Shown in pieces: positions 24,078 through 34,169 of a stretch of 64,000 bases of DNA; position 1 is the first letter of the stretch, and each line of letters opens with the position of its first letter. The DNA is from Symbiodinium sp. CCMP2592 (taxonomy: Eukaryota; Sar; Dinophyceae; Suessiales; Symbiodiniaceae). The stretch lies in contig CAJNDT010004979.1 in NCBI GenBank assembly GCA_905221615.1, forward strand, positions 479,128 through 543,127. The letters run 5' to 3'. The translations under genes and the position numbers were made by a program. The notes below the pieces were generated by a model, which worked only from the letters and a program-made list of their open reading frames with translations, made no database searches and was not told where the DNA came from.

Positions 24078-25062
24078 ATGAGCGAAGAGACTACAGAAGT
24101 CTACCACAACATGGAGATTTGCGCTACAATCATCTTCACAGTGGAGTTTGCTCTGTGTCTCGTCGAAGACTGTGGTCATGTCATGTCAATGTGGCATGCG
24201 CAGCCATCATGCTGGCAGCTCTCACTGTCTCCTGCCAGGCGCTTCTACAGCTGCATAGAGTCGGTACAAGATGCTCAACAGCTCAGCGTGTCAGCACGTT
24301 GGAGAAGGCGGATATGCTTGATGACAAGTGCAGCCTGTCTTATCGACATGATCTCCTTGGTTTCTCTATACTTGGACGTCTGCATCACATCCAACATATT
24401 CCGAGGGGTGGTGTCAATTCGACTGCTCCGACTTTTCACTCTCTTCCGATTGGAGAGGAAGCACAAATTCTTGTCGCCAATTGTGACGGTGATTTCTAAC
24501 AAGCGTAGAGAGCTGGGAGCCACCCTTGGTGTCGCTGGGCTTGTCCTGCTGATCTCAGCCACACTAATGTACTATGTTGAGTCTGGCGTGAATGCCAAGT
24601 TTAGCAGCATTTTAGAATCGATGTGGTGGGGCACTGCAACGCTTACCACTGTGGGATATGGCGACATTGTGCCCATAACGCCTTTGGGTCGCTGTCTGGG
24701 CAGTCTGGTTGCCTTTATTGGTGTTGGTCTTTTCGGCCTACCGGCGGGCATTATCGCTTCGGGTTTTGCAGATGCTCACCGAGCGAAATCGCTTGCATCT
24801 CGGCGGCATCGATGCAGGTCAGGCTTAATGCTTCAGCGTATCTGAGTCTGTGTGTAGTGTATTGTCAGCTTGTGGGCCCGAGGAGCTTCGTCACAACAGT
24901 TCGGATCATTTGGAAGCTCGGATGACCCGCATGATGAGCGTTCAAAACGAAGTTCTTGCAGAGCTTCAATCCCTTCGCACTCAGATGGACAGCGTGCTAG
25001 CCGATCAGCAACGACTGCTCACACTGCTCGGAGCACAGAAAGCCCAACAGATGGGTGGCTAG
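24078..25062 (+). CDS. voltage-gated potassium channel subunit (Kv-like), 5' end incomplete
   Basis: A nearly continuous frame shows the Kv plan in order: an S2-like helix with the IIFTVEFALCL pattern, an S3 segment (LIDMISLVSLYLDV), a charged S4 (SIRLLRLFTLFRLERK) with Arg every third residue, S5 (LGVAGLVLLISATLMYYVES), the pore helix and K+ filter TTVGYGD at 24646-24666, S6 (LVAFIGVGLFGLPAGIIASG), and a short tail. The frame stops at 24845. Removing 24818-24857 (GT...AG, only 40 nt) joins it in frame to a C-terminal segment with heptad-like Leu spacing (VLAELQSLRTQMDSVLADQQ), suggesting a tetramerising coiled coil and a stop at 25062. Known role of the family: K+-selective, depolarisation-gated conductance. 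The true start and S1 were not found; 24078 is simply the first in-frame ATG of the coherent part. The region between S2 and S3 may contain an unspliced intron. Confidence 0.8.
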
Positions 25063-25084
25063 GGAAGACCTGAGCTTGTCTGGC

Positions 25085-25565
25085 GATGAGGTGCGGCGTG
25101 TTTTCATGGAGTCTCATGGCGACCTTGACTTCTCCCCGCGGACATGGACTCTCGAAGTCGACTCGTGGAAAAGCGCTTCGATGCGCAACGTGCCAGAGCC
25201 CGTCTTGCCGGGCGTTCATGTGCATAGTTGCAGCGCCGAGCCGCAAAAGAGAGGCTGTTGCCAGCTGCTTTGCAGGGGAGGAGGAAACGGTTGTAAGGGT
25301 TTTGAGCATCAATGTGGGCGTTGCAGAGGCTCGCGATGAGTACCTGAAGCACAAGAACAAGGAGCAGCAACTCCTGAAGCTCAAGGAGCGCAGACGGCAA
25401 GGCGGCTTTTGGGGCCAGATTCGGGGCCTGGGCCAAGGAGCTTCTCGAGAAGGCTGCCTTCCTGCGCAGCGAGGCAGAGGCTGCGTGGCTGCGTGGCTGC
25501 GGATACGGAATACAAGGGTTCCCATCGAAATTGATGGCTCTTGCAGGTGCAGTCTCAACTGGAGA
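25085..25565 (+). CDS. coding-like segments upstream of the prolyl hydroxylase, unassigned
   Basis: Two overlapping frames look protein-like: LSLSGDEVRRVFMESHGDLD near 25073-25135, and a charged helical stretch YLKHKNKEQQLLKLKERRRQ near 25340-25400. A third frame across 25420-25545 gives FGAWAKELLEKAAFLRSEAE. They may be 5' exons of the hydroxylase gene at 25978, because they are on the same strand with less than 0.5 kb of spacing. No family is recognised. Confidence 0.3.
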
Positions 25566-25977
25566 CGGGTTCAGCCCGTGTCCTAAGCAATCGCAGAGGG
25601 GGGAGGGGCATTTCGTGTTTAGGCCTAGGCCACCGGGACCGTTGAAGTGCTGAAGCGGCAGGTGGTTTGCATCGACACCGTGAAAGAGTCCCTGCGACGG
25701 GGCGTCTGGGTGCCACCCAGGTACACAGAAAGGTGTCAGAGAGCATGTGAAAGCACATGTGTGGTGACAGGGAGCTCCGTCCGAGTCTCTTCAAGATGCT
25801 GCAGCGCCGCCCTGGTGTCAAGGCATAGTGGCTTAGCACATCTTTCATGAGAATTCTGCAGTTAGCGTTCTGTGCAGGGGATGGAGCGGCTTCAGACCAT
25901 GAAGAGGAGACCAGCCGAGGCCCTCCGCTCTCGGGCCTCGACCATCCTCGACCTGTCTCTGCGATGCTCCCTGCCAG

Positions 25978-26718
25978 GTCTGCTTCGACGGGAAGGGCGG
26001 AATCCTCAAAAACCTGGACTCAGCACTTGACCAAGTGGCGGAATCCCTTGGTCGAAACGGCTGGGTGGCGTGTGAGTTGGGAGCTCATCAAAGCCTGATG
26101 GCAAGAGCCTTGGAGGAGGCGAAATCTCTAAAGCCTCGCATGTCCCGTGGCACCACGGTGATCCAGAACGAGATCATCGATCCGTCCATCCCAAATGCAG
26201 ACAGGGAGGACAGGGTTCTATTCCTGCAAGAACAGGGGCTCAGTGGTCCCAGTGCGGCCAAGGGTCCTGCGCCAACGCTGGCCTTGCTGGAAAGTGCCAT
26301 CATCGACATTGTCATGCATCTAGATCCCCGCCTGCAGAGAAGTGGGCTTCAGCTGCGAATCACCGAGCGTTGTGATGGAATGCTCTCGAATTACGAGAAA
26401 GGTGGTGCTTACAGCGCGCACATTGACAATGCGGATGGGGATGGACGCGTTGACGGGCGAGTGCTGACTGCAGTGCTGTATCTCAACGTGGGATGGGACA
26501 GATACGCAGGTGGTGAACTTGCTATATTTCAGCCAGATCACGGAGACATTGGCGACGCAAACTGCCATGGCAAGTGGAACATGATCTACCCGGAGGCAGG
26601 CACCCTGGTCTTCCTCCGCGCGGATCATGTGCTGCACGAAGTCAGAGGAGCCCACGCAGAGCGGTATGCGCTGAGCGTGTGGTTTTGCGGCCAGCATGCC
26701 GACTATGGCGGATCATAG
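25978..26718 (+). CDS. 2-oxoglutarate/Fe(II) prolyl hydroxylase, EGLN/PHD (Skp1/HIF) type, 3' exon
   Basis: A 741-nt terminal exon starting after a CTGCCAG acceptor and ending at TAG 26716-26718. It encodes a complete double-stranded beta-helix catalytic domain. The iron triad is HxD (His codon 26419-26421, Asp 26425-26427) and a distal His in VLHEVRGAHA (26635-26637); the 2-oxoglutarate-binding Arg follows in ERYALSVWF. The context AHIDNADGDGR, then LTAVLYLN.GWD and GGELAIF, matches the EGLN/PHD and protist Skp1 prolyl-hydroxylase group rather than collagen P4H. The N-terminal half (SALDQVAESLGRNGW...) fits the usual start of that fold. Known reaction: 4-hydroxylation of a protein prolyl residue with O2 and 2-oxoglutarate, often as an oxygen sensor. 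The substrate is unknown. Upstream exons are unresolved, and it uses a long single exon unlike the antiporter. Confidence 0.85.
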   Translation, partial: VCFDGKGGILKNLDSALDQVAESLGRNGWVACELGAHQSLMARALEEAKSLKPRMSRGTTVIQNEIIDPSIPNADREDRVLFLQEQGLSGPSAAKGPAPTLALLESAIIDIVMHLDPRLQRSGLQLRITERCDGMLSNYEKGGAYSAHIDNADGDGRVDGRVLTAVLYLNVGWDRYAGGELAIFQPDHGDIGDANCHGKWNMIYPEAGTLVFLRADHVLHEVRGAHAERYALSVWFCGQHADYGGS

Positions 26719-28500
26719 AGCTCTGCAGCCATTAGTTTGACATCTTCGAGCTTCGAAACACCACGAGCAGATTGAGGACTCGCAGCAACCATGATTGCGT
26801 CGCGAGCTTTCAGAGCACCCCGGACCTCTTTGACCATCGCTAGCCGTCCGGAGTTGGCAAAGATGTACCGTTCTGATCGCTTCAGTGCTTTCTGAACACA
26901 CGTCGTGGTTGGGCACAAGTCCCCGATGTTATCTTACGCTCTCTGACAGGCTCCTGTGGCTTTCGCCCTGCCGATTGGAGACAGATGTGAAAAAGGCGAG
27001 GCAGGAATTCCTGCAAGTCTTTGGAAAGCAATAGTTGCATTCGCGGTCAGGGGACACTTGGAAGATGGGGCACAATTCTGTTTCGTCAATTAAACGATAG
27101 GCGGATCGTTTGGCTTGAAGAGACGCATCCTAGTGCCGTTACCGACAAGCAGCGCAAACATGTGTGCATGGCAGCATTGAGTTCTGAGTTGAGTATGGCT
27201 GAGTAGAGCACCGACTTTGGCCCAAATGACGGGTCAGGGACAAGCAAACAGAGGTCTTACGTGTGGAGTACGGATCAGTTTTACAGCCAAGATTAGCTGT
27301 GGCCGTGGGAGTGCAGCACCTTTTGCTTGCCAGCACGCGTCCTATATGTACGTTCATATGCTACAGTTCACGAAGGAGGCCTACCTTTTGGTTCGGTGCC
27401 GGCTTGCTCTTGGTTCGCTGCCCATCCACGTCAGCTGGTGATGCACTCAATCTTGTACCGATGCTCATGAGTGCTTGAATTTCCACAATCTATAGGCCCC
27501 GTGTGCCGCCACCTGGACAAAGCATTCCCAGTAACAGCGGTTAGAGGGGTAGTGACAGCGAAGGGAGCTAGTAACATCGGGTAGTAGATGGTCCTGTTGG
27601 CAAACGTGAGATCTCATCATTGTCGCACCCCCGGTGCGTTGTGTCCTCCGGAGAGCACAGGGTCCCATTGCCTACGATGTCTGACAATAGCTGACAATGT
27701 CTGGAAATCCCTGCTGGGAGGGCTAGAACTAGTTGTTAAATTTTGCGCCTGGGAAGGGGCTGCCACCCCGTCATCAGCCCTGTGTCTTATGAAAATGCTG
27801 GGTGTGCCACCCAGACTTGCTTGTTAGGGTTGAGGGTTTCGTGACTGTCGGGTTGAAGGTTTGATACCCGTCATGTCTTTCGAGGGCTTGGTTGTAATCG
27901 CCATCATATCCTATGAACCCCATATAAGTGTTTAAGTTTAAGATTTCGGGACCCCCTCACCTTGTCTTGCACATCATCCTTTGTCAGAATCCGGGGCCAT
28001 GAATCCAGGACCCGTCTCGGGTCGCCCATCATATACCCGACATGGGGCCTAGGATTTGGGGAGGTTGGTGTTTCATGTTCATACTCCCCGAATCTACCGA
28101 AATATGTTCGTTAGCTCTAGCATTGCATGTTTTACATGTCTTTGCCAGTCGCAATGTATGATAACTCCCTGAACAATTTCCCTACAAAGCTGCATACTTT
28201 GCAGGATGCAGGGTTGTTGTGGGAGGGATTGGGGAAGACGAGGTCTAGCATTCGTGTTTGTGTCCTTGTTTTATGTTTGCATATTAGTCAACAACGTTTC
28301 CCTGGGGTTTCTGTTACGCGTCCTATCGCGTCCTGTCCTGGACTCGTTTCGTCCCGCCCCCGCCCTGTGCTGTTCCCGTCCCTGCACCGTCCCCTCCCGT
28401 CTCGTCCCGTCCGCGTCCAGCCCTGTGCCGTCCCGACATCGAATAGAAAAGCTCGGCCGCAGATCGGAAACCGAAACCTACCAGTTGTCATGGTAATCTT
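26719..28500. other. intergenic, no gene recognised
   Basis: Short open frames only. The interval 28318-28440 is enriched in CCGTCC/CGTCCC-type pyrimidine repeats of low order. Confidence 0.45.
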
Positions 28501-28539
28501 TCGTTTCCTGGGGCCCTGGGGGTAGTATCCAAGCTTTGG

Positions 28540-29090
28540 CAATGTGCGCAGCCCGTTGGTCCGCGGTGCCGACGCGCGGGCGGGAGTCGCACTAGTCGCG
28601 GCGCGCCGACGCAAAGTCGCGCGCTACCCTGAGTTGACTCGGCGAGGGCCTCAACGACTCGTCGTCCTCGCTGCAGAAGTCGGAGGCCGCTGGAGCGACG
28701 AGTGCCAGCAGTTCCTCCGCACCCTCCTCCGGCTCCGTGTCCAACGCGCCCCGCCACCCCTGTGTGCCTCTGCGGCGCAGGGATGGGCGCGCCAAAAGCC
28801 GTGCCCCCGTCAAGAGCTCGCCGGCCTCGGTAAAGCCACCCACCCACCAACGACACTGCGGCCGTGCCCTCACAGAGCAAGCACGCCCACACGTGGTGCC
28901 ACAGCACACGTTTGTTGGAAGAGCAACAACTCGCCGAAACCCAGCCTTCCCAGGGTGGCGCCAGCCGCGTCTTGGACCTAGCGATAGCGAGCGCCCCGAG
29001 CCGGCTGCCGCTTCGCTAGCACCCGCCGTAGGTAGGTCAGTGTAGCTTTTGATGGCAGGACCCGTTGCGCAGACGCAGAAAGGTGCGGAA
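28540..29090 (+). mobile_element. 5'-truncated non-LTR retroelement 3' end, copy A
   Basis: Encodes the block RRRKVARYPELTRRGPQRLV, then AAEVGGRWSDECQQF, a frameshifted middle, and the C-terminus SRVLDLAIASAPSRLPLR followed by a stop at about 29020. All are homologous to the better-preserved copy at 36349-37356. A short 3' UTR (GATGGCAGGACCCGTT, then AAAGGTGCGG) leads to an A-run at 29078-29089. Defective: at least one frameshift. Confidence 0.75.
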
Positions 29091-29800
29091 AAAAAAAAAT
29101 GTTTCGGGATCACCTTTTTGACGACTTGAGGGACGGCATTTTGTAAATTTTTTATCACGGCGAAATGATGCAATGCCAAAGCCATGTTCATGTCCGAATA
29201 CAACTGACGAACAGTGCCCAACCTGCTCTTCGCACCAACGCGGAACCAATCTGCCCAAAATGTGCAGCGGTAAGCTCGTCAACTGGTGAGCCTCCTGGTG
29301 AGCTCCCCACGTTGTAAACTGTAACTTGTCGACAAGCGGGTTGTCTGGGCATGACAAAATTTCAGGAAAAGGCTGCGGTTTCACTGTGCATCAACGCGTG
29401 CTGATGTCTGTCCGAAAACATATGGACCCAAACATCTGGAATCAGCTTTCTCGTCAACGATTTTGTGAATAAGGGCATTGAAATCGCCGACTACATACAA
29501 AGTCCCGAGACGGGACTGCTGCGCCAGCCATGTTGCAACATTCTGGAACAAGGCGTGTTTCACAAATGAAATCTTTGCCGTTGTGAGGCTCAACTCTTCC
29601 CCTGCGTCCCGTGCGTTGCTGCTCTCGCAAGCAGGGCGTTTTGCTGAAAGAGCCATCAACGTCCTGCCCACGCACAGCGACGTCACCATCTCCTGCGCCC
29701 TGTTCCGCGTGCTTTTGCTGCGGCGTTTGCGCATGCCCCTGCCGCTCGCGCCGCGCACGTGCGCCTGCCACAGGCAATTTGACCCCTAAGGAGGTCACCG
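29045..29800 (-). mobile_element. LINE apurinic-type endonuclease (EEP) domain fragment, antisense
   Basis: On the minus strand the frame 29758-29381 contains GTLYVVGDFNALI followed by GPYVFG. GDFN is the catalytic Asp/Asn motif of the endonuclease/exonuclease/phosphatase domain used by APE-type LINEs. An overlapping frame (29384-29037) contains LQFTTWGAHQ, like the TTW block that follows in such elements. It is frameshifted and lacks the N-terminal and terminal SDH blocks in recognisable form. It belongs to a different element class from the PD-(D/E)XK copies around it. Confidence 0.6.
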
Positions 29801-30099
29801 TGCTGCTTGCGCCACCTCCGGAGTCCTGTGACCACGCGCGCTGCCCCTAGAGCATGCCGTTGCCGATGAGCGGCGCATCGAAGTCGTCGGAACGATAAAA
29901 ATGCTCGGTCTCGCCACGACCATTTTCAATGACCATTTCTTCGCAGGGGCTGGAACAGAAAGAGACATCAAACACAAGATATTGGAAGTGGCAACAGACA
30001 GAGAGTGGTGGGCTCGCGTTTTAAGCCAGACCAGAAACATCTGGCGTCGCCAACGGGAGATGTTGTATAGTCCGCACCCAAGGCAGCTAAAAAAATCGA

Positions 30100-30665
30100 A
30101 GTTCCCCAACGGCTTGCCGCTGTGGCACGGGTCCCAGCTTGGCCCTGATGCCACCATAGCGTCCCCCCCACCGCGGCAAGGCGAAGCCTACCTCCGCGCT
30201 GACACGCAGCTTGGCTGCGCTGTCCGAGCCGCAGCTCCGCGCAAGCGCCACAGCACGTACCGTGATCGGCAGTGCCCGGAGATGCCATCTCGTCGTCATT
30301 GGCACCGAGGTTGGCGGCAGGTTTAGCGCCGAAGTTGTGAAATTCCTGCGCCTGTAACGCGTCGCACCGTGCCACCGCCTGCGACCCACCGCCATCACTG
30401 CCTGGGTCGCGCGTTGGTCTAGCCTCCTCGCTGTCGCCGCGCAGCGCGCCCTTGCCACCTCCGTGCTCGAACTGCCCCCAATCGATGACCTTGGGGGGCG
30501 GGCCGGAGCCGGAGCTGCACGAACTCCTCGCTGAGGCGCGCCGACCGCGAGGCCCCGCCGTTAGGGGTACTTGTGGCATGTTGTAGCACGCAGCTCGCAC
30601 TGGGACGCTTCGGACATTGTTGCCGCAAGAAGGTGCATTACAAAAAGTGCATATATGCTGCGAAA
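30100..30665 (+). mobile_element. 5'-truncated non-LTR retroelement 3' end, copy B
   Basis: Begins NGLPLWHGSQLGPDATI (the conserved D-A-T strand of the PD-(D/E)XK-like domain). A degraded RKRHSTY/YPEL region follows, and another frame reads TAITAWVARWSSLLAVAAQR then ALATSVLELPP and PELHELLAEAR. The tail ends near an AAGGTGCATTACAAAAA remnant (30640-30655). Multiple frameshifts. Confidence 0.7.
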
Positions 30666-30829
30666 CGCCAATTTGCCACCACCTCGGAGTTTGATGCGAG
30701 CCATACGAGCTGAAGGTTGTTGGAAGCACACCAGGTTGCGGAGAACATGTGGCGACAATAAAAACCCGACTCCTGCGGTCTCCGTTCCTTCAGTGTTGAT
30801 TCGATCACAGCGCGCGGCATGCACGGAGG

Positions 30830-31245
30830 CGTTTGTGTTGCTCTGGTTTGCGCCTCTGGCTTTTGCAGTCTCGCGGACCTTTGCCGCCAGCCTCCCTTCC
30901 CCTCCTTTGTCCTGCGCTGCCAACGTTCACGGAGACATACCGCTCCTCAGCGATGTCTTGGCTGACCCTTCCGAACAGGTCTCCTTTGCCAGCCGCATGC
31001 TGTCGTCTGTTGCTTGGACGTTGGGCATGCGCACTGGGACCGTGGAGTGGGCGGACGTAAAAGAGGTGTGTGAGAAAAGATATAAAAAATGATGGGACGG
31101 ACCGGGGCCGGAGCTGGATGAGCTAAACACGGAGGCGCGCTGAGCGGCCGCCCGCGGCTGTTCCAGCCACATTGCACGTAGCTTGCAGGTTGCACGGGGG
31201 CCCGTCGTTTCTCGCAGTCGGATAAAGGTGCGGGGTAAAAAAAAA
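30830..31245 (+). mobile_element. 5'-truncated non-LTR retroelement 3' ends, copy C (possibly two nested tails)
   Basis: FAPLAFAVSRTFAASLPSPP and LLSDVLADPSEQ match the C-terminal block of copies B and F. A second tail signature, PELDELNTEAR followed by a stop, lies at 31110-31142. The 3' end CAGTCGGATAAAGGTGCGGG runs into an A-run at 31234-31242, the same terminus as copy A. Confidence 0.65.
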
Positions 31246-31889
31246 TAATCATTAAGAAACCCGCGTCAACAATCTGCACGTCTGAATTTTGTCGGTGTGG
31301 CTCTTCTAAAGAATAATGTCGATAGCATTCAATAGCTCGTTGTTGCATGTGCCACTGTGAAGGCAGCCAAGCAAACAAAAACAACATGACAACAACCAAG
31401 CAAAAAAACAATATAAACAACTGGAACGACTGTTAAACTACGGCATTACAACCCCGATCACATCTCACACCCGGCAGCTGGGTGGCACACATTGCCACCA
31501 AATGCCACGCCATGCGCAATGTATCCAGCTGTGCTAACTGCTAGGTTTGTGCAAGGTGTGACAGGACAGGACACGTCGTTTCGTCCAAGCGTATGCTGGC
31601 TACATTGCGTTTTGGACACTCAGTGAATGCATGTGTGAGAATGTTCGCAATCAATGCGCAAAAGCACGGTGCATCAGAGTTTCCCTTGAAGCGGGGCGCG
31701 GCACGCACCAGCACAGAAACCGGAGCCACAGTCGCAGCCAAGGTCTTCCTTTGCCCATTGAACATTGCCACGCGGCGAGCGGCGTTTCGACACTACCTCT
31801 CGTTTCGGCCCTCGATGTGTGGGGCCGCCCGGGGCGAGACAGCGCAACACGGTCGGTGCAGCCCTCCGCATTGCACGCAAGAGCGCACC

Positions 31890-32360
31890 TACCCGCTCCA
31901 AAAGTGTCGTTTCGTCATGCTGGTGAAAAGGCCGTCCTGTTCGTGCGACTCCGTTCTCGCTGCCGAGCACGGTTCCGCACCTCCGCACCTGCGTGCCAGC
32001 AGCACCGGAGCGTGGGTACAGTTACTCGTAGATTTTTCGCCGGAAAAAAATACCGCTTTTGCAGCTGCCAAGTCCTTTGCAGCCTCTCTGTTGCCGGTGC
32101 CCCTCCACGGCGCTGCCCACGTCGATGTCGCGCCCCCTGACCTCAGTGACGTGCTCGCCGAGCACTGGCCCGCCAAATCCCAGTCGCGATGTGCATGGCA
32201 GCGGCGCTGCACACCGATCCCCATAGATCGCCGTGTGCACAGGGACCGAACCGTTTTTCCGCGCTGCAAGCGAGACCCCAGAATCGCACATGATGGGCAT
32301 GCCTGCTACGACCGTACGCAATGAGATGGCGGGACCCGTTCAGTAAAAATCAATCGGGCA
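31890..32360 (+). mobile_element. 5'-truncated non-LTR retroelement 3' end, copy D
   Basis: AAAKSFAASLLPVPLHGAAH and DLSDVLAEHW match the tails of copies C and F. The 3' UTR contains GATGGCGGGACCCGTT (32333-32348), also seen in copy A, followed by AAAAATC. The upstream part is too degraded to align by eye. Confidence 0.55.
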
Positions 32361-32369
32361 TGTCGCAAC

Positions 32370-33100
32370 CATTTTTACAACGCATCCCGAGCAGCCCCGT
32401 TTGTTGAGCTTGCCTCCAAATTGCTTCGCCGGACAGTTCGCACGGTCTGCCGACCAACGTCCTGTAGACTGGATTTCGTCAGTTTATGTGACAACGTGAT
32501 AAGGCTGGTGTCAAACATCCAGTTGAATGGGGTATAAACCGGCTTCGGGTTCACCCCTTTGTACACCCAAGACCAGTCGATGTGGTTCCGCACAGTAGTC
32601 TTCTGCTCTGGGACCACGCTCGGATGTCGCAAAACATGGAAAGGAGTCTTGTGCTTGAACGACCACGGTCGTGGTCAGACCGTGAAACACTACAAGATCC
32701 GATGGTTTCGTGCAGCAGCACGAATAATACTGTACCCATGCTGTTGCAGCCAGCGGCGGTGCTTTTGGGAATCGGCAACACAATCCAAAAGCGCATGAAA
32801 CAGACAGTCAGGCCCACTGGCGCAAAAATCGGCATGAGTGCAGTACCATACTGTTGCGATGATGTGCAGACTACTTAGTCGTATGGTCCTTGCAGGTGCA
32901 CGAGGCAACAAACCTCGAGGATCGATAGGGGACGCGCTGATGCAAAACCAACAGCAACATCAACAAGTAATCTTGACGCCGACTCATATGGCAACGGAAA
33001 ATGTAGTGCTGCATTGTTGGATGGTGCCACGATGCGGATGAAAGTTGGGAGGTGGCGATGCGTGTTCCTCAGCAACATTAGGTGTGTGTGTGTGTGTGGC
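32370..33100. other. unassigned segment between retroelement tails
   Basis: Minus-strand frames (e.g. 32632-32375, 32835-32551) are open for 85-95 codons without a recognised motif. They may be remnants of older mobile DNA. A (TG)9-like tract lies near 33082-33098. Confidence 0.35.
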
Positions 33101-33319
33101 ATAATGCACATCATGCTAATAGCAATCTAGTAGCACCGTCGCTTTGGCTCACCATGGACACCAAGCGTGCCAGCGGCCCAGCTGCCTGCAACAAACGGGA
33201 CGATGCCCCCCGAGGCCACACCAGCAGAGGATGAAACAAGCGTGCATCGACTCCCTGTAGATGACGGGAACCGGGCACCAGTCCAAGGTCGAAACAAACC
33301 GACGTTTGAACACACTGGC

Positions 33320-33510
33320 AAAGCACCGTGGTGTGCGGCCAGGGCGCAGCGCGCCATGATGCACCGCTGGACGGCGCTTGCCTCGTTCGCCGCCCTGCGC
33401 GCACATGTGTGCTCGCTGCTTGAGCTGCCCATCGAGGGGCCCGGTGACCCAACCGACGGCCCCGAGTTTCCACTAGGGGAGCTCCTGGCTGGCGCCTAGT
33501 CGGCTCTGAG
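33320..33510 (+). mobile_element. retroelement C-terminal tail, copy E
   Basis: RWTALASFAALRAHVCSLLE followed by LPIEG and GELLAGA with a stop at 33497-33499 corresponds to the LLAVAAQRA..SLLELP..EVLADA tail of the other copies. Confidence 0.55.
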
Positions 33511-33840
33511 CGTGACTCGGAGCTGAAGCCAGCAGGAGATGGAGGCAGGATGGACGGTTGCGTTTCGGCTCGCTGGCGCGCCAGGAGTCGGAGCAACTGG
33601 GCAGCCTCTGCCCCGAACTTGCCTTCAACCTCGACACCAACTACAGCCAGTCGGCACCGGCTCGCCCGGGCGAGCTCGGGGTAGGTGTCCCGGCGTTTAC
33701 GCCTGGCGGCAGCCTCGACTGCATAGCCCGGCAGCACATCGGCTCACGGATGGGCTTCGCCTCGCCTTGTAAGCGGGGAGACGATGGTGGCGTCGAGTGC
33801 GAGCTGGGAGCCGTGCCAGAGAGGGAGGCCGTTGGCGACG
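33510..33840 (-). mobile_element. inverted internal piece of the retroelement endonuclease region
   Basis: On the minus strand, VANGLPLWHGSQLALDATIV (33840 toward 33760) is followed, after a frameshift, by RRKRRDTYPELARASRCRLA and VEGKFGAEAAQLLRLLARQR. This is the region that precedes the C-terminal tail in copies B and G, but here it lies in the opposite orientation to the tails on either side (33320-33510 and 33845-34160, both +). Confidence 0.65.
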
Positions 33841-33844
33841 CCGT

Positions 33845-34165
33845 GGCTGCCCACCTCCGCCCGACCGCCATTAACGCCTGGGTAGCGAACTGGGCCGGTC
33901 TCCTTGCAGTCGCCGCCCAGCGAGCGTACGCTGCCTCGCTGCTTGAACTCCCTCCTGCTGCCGAGCTCAGCGAGGGCACTGAGCCTGACCTGCATGAGGT
34001 CCTCGCTGACGCTAGGTGGCTCCAGGATGTCCCGGCCAGCCGCCCGCCCCCAGGCCAGCTGCAGTGTGGTGCCCTGAGTGCACCCTCTTGACTGGTAGGC
34101 AACGGTAGGCCATCAAACTTTAGCTCGACCGGACTCGTTCTGCTGTCGCAATAAGGTGCGCGAAA
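33845..34165 (+). mobile_element. retroelement C-terminal tail, copy F
   Basis: AVAAHLRPTAINAWVANWAG, then LLAVAAQRAYAASLLELPPA and PDLHEVLADARW, with stop TGA at 34089-34091. The 3' UTR ends CTGTCGCAATAAGGTGCGCG, matching the AAGGTGCGG terminus of copies A and C but with a poor A-tail (GAAAGAAC). Confidence 0.7.
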
Positions 34166-34169
34166 GAAC

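Noticed and set aside
30087..30729. Minus-strand frames of 120-250 codons
   Set aside because: Shadows of the high-GC + strand retroelement copy B, whose NGLPLWHGSQ block aligns with the other copies.
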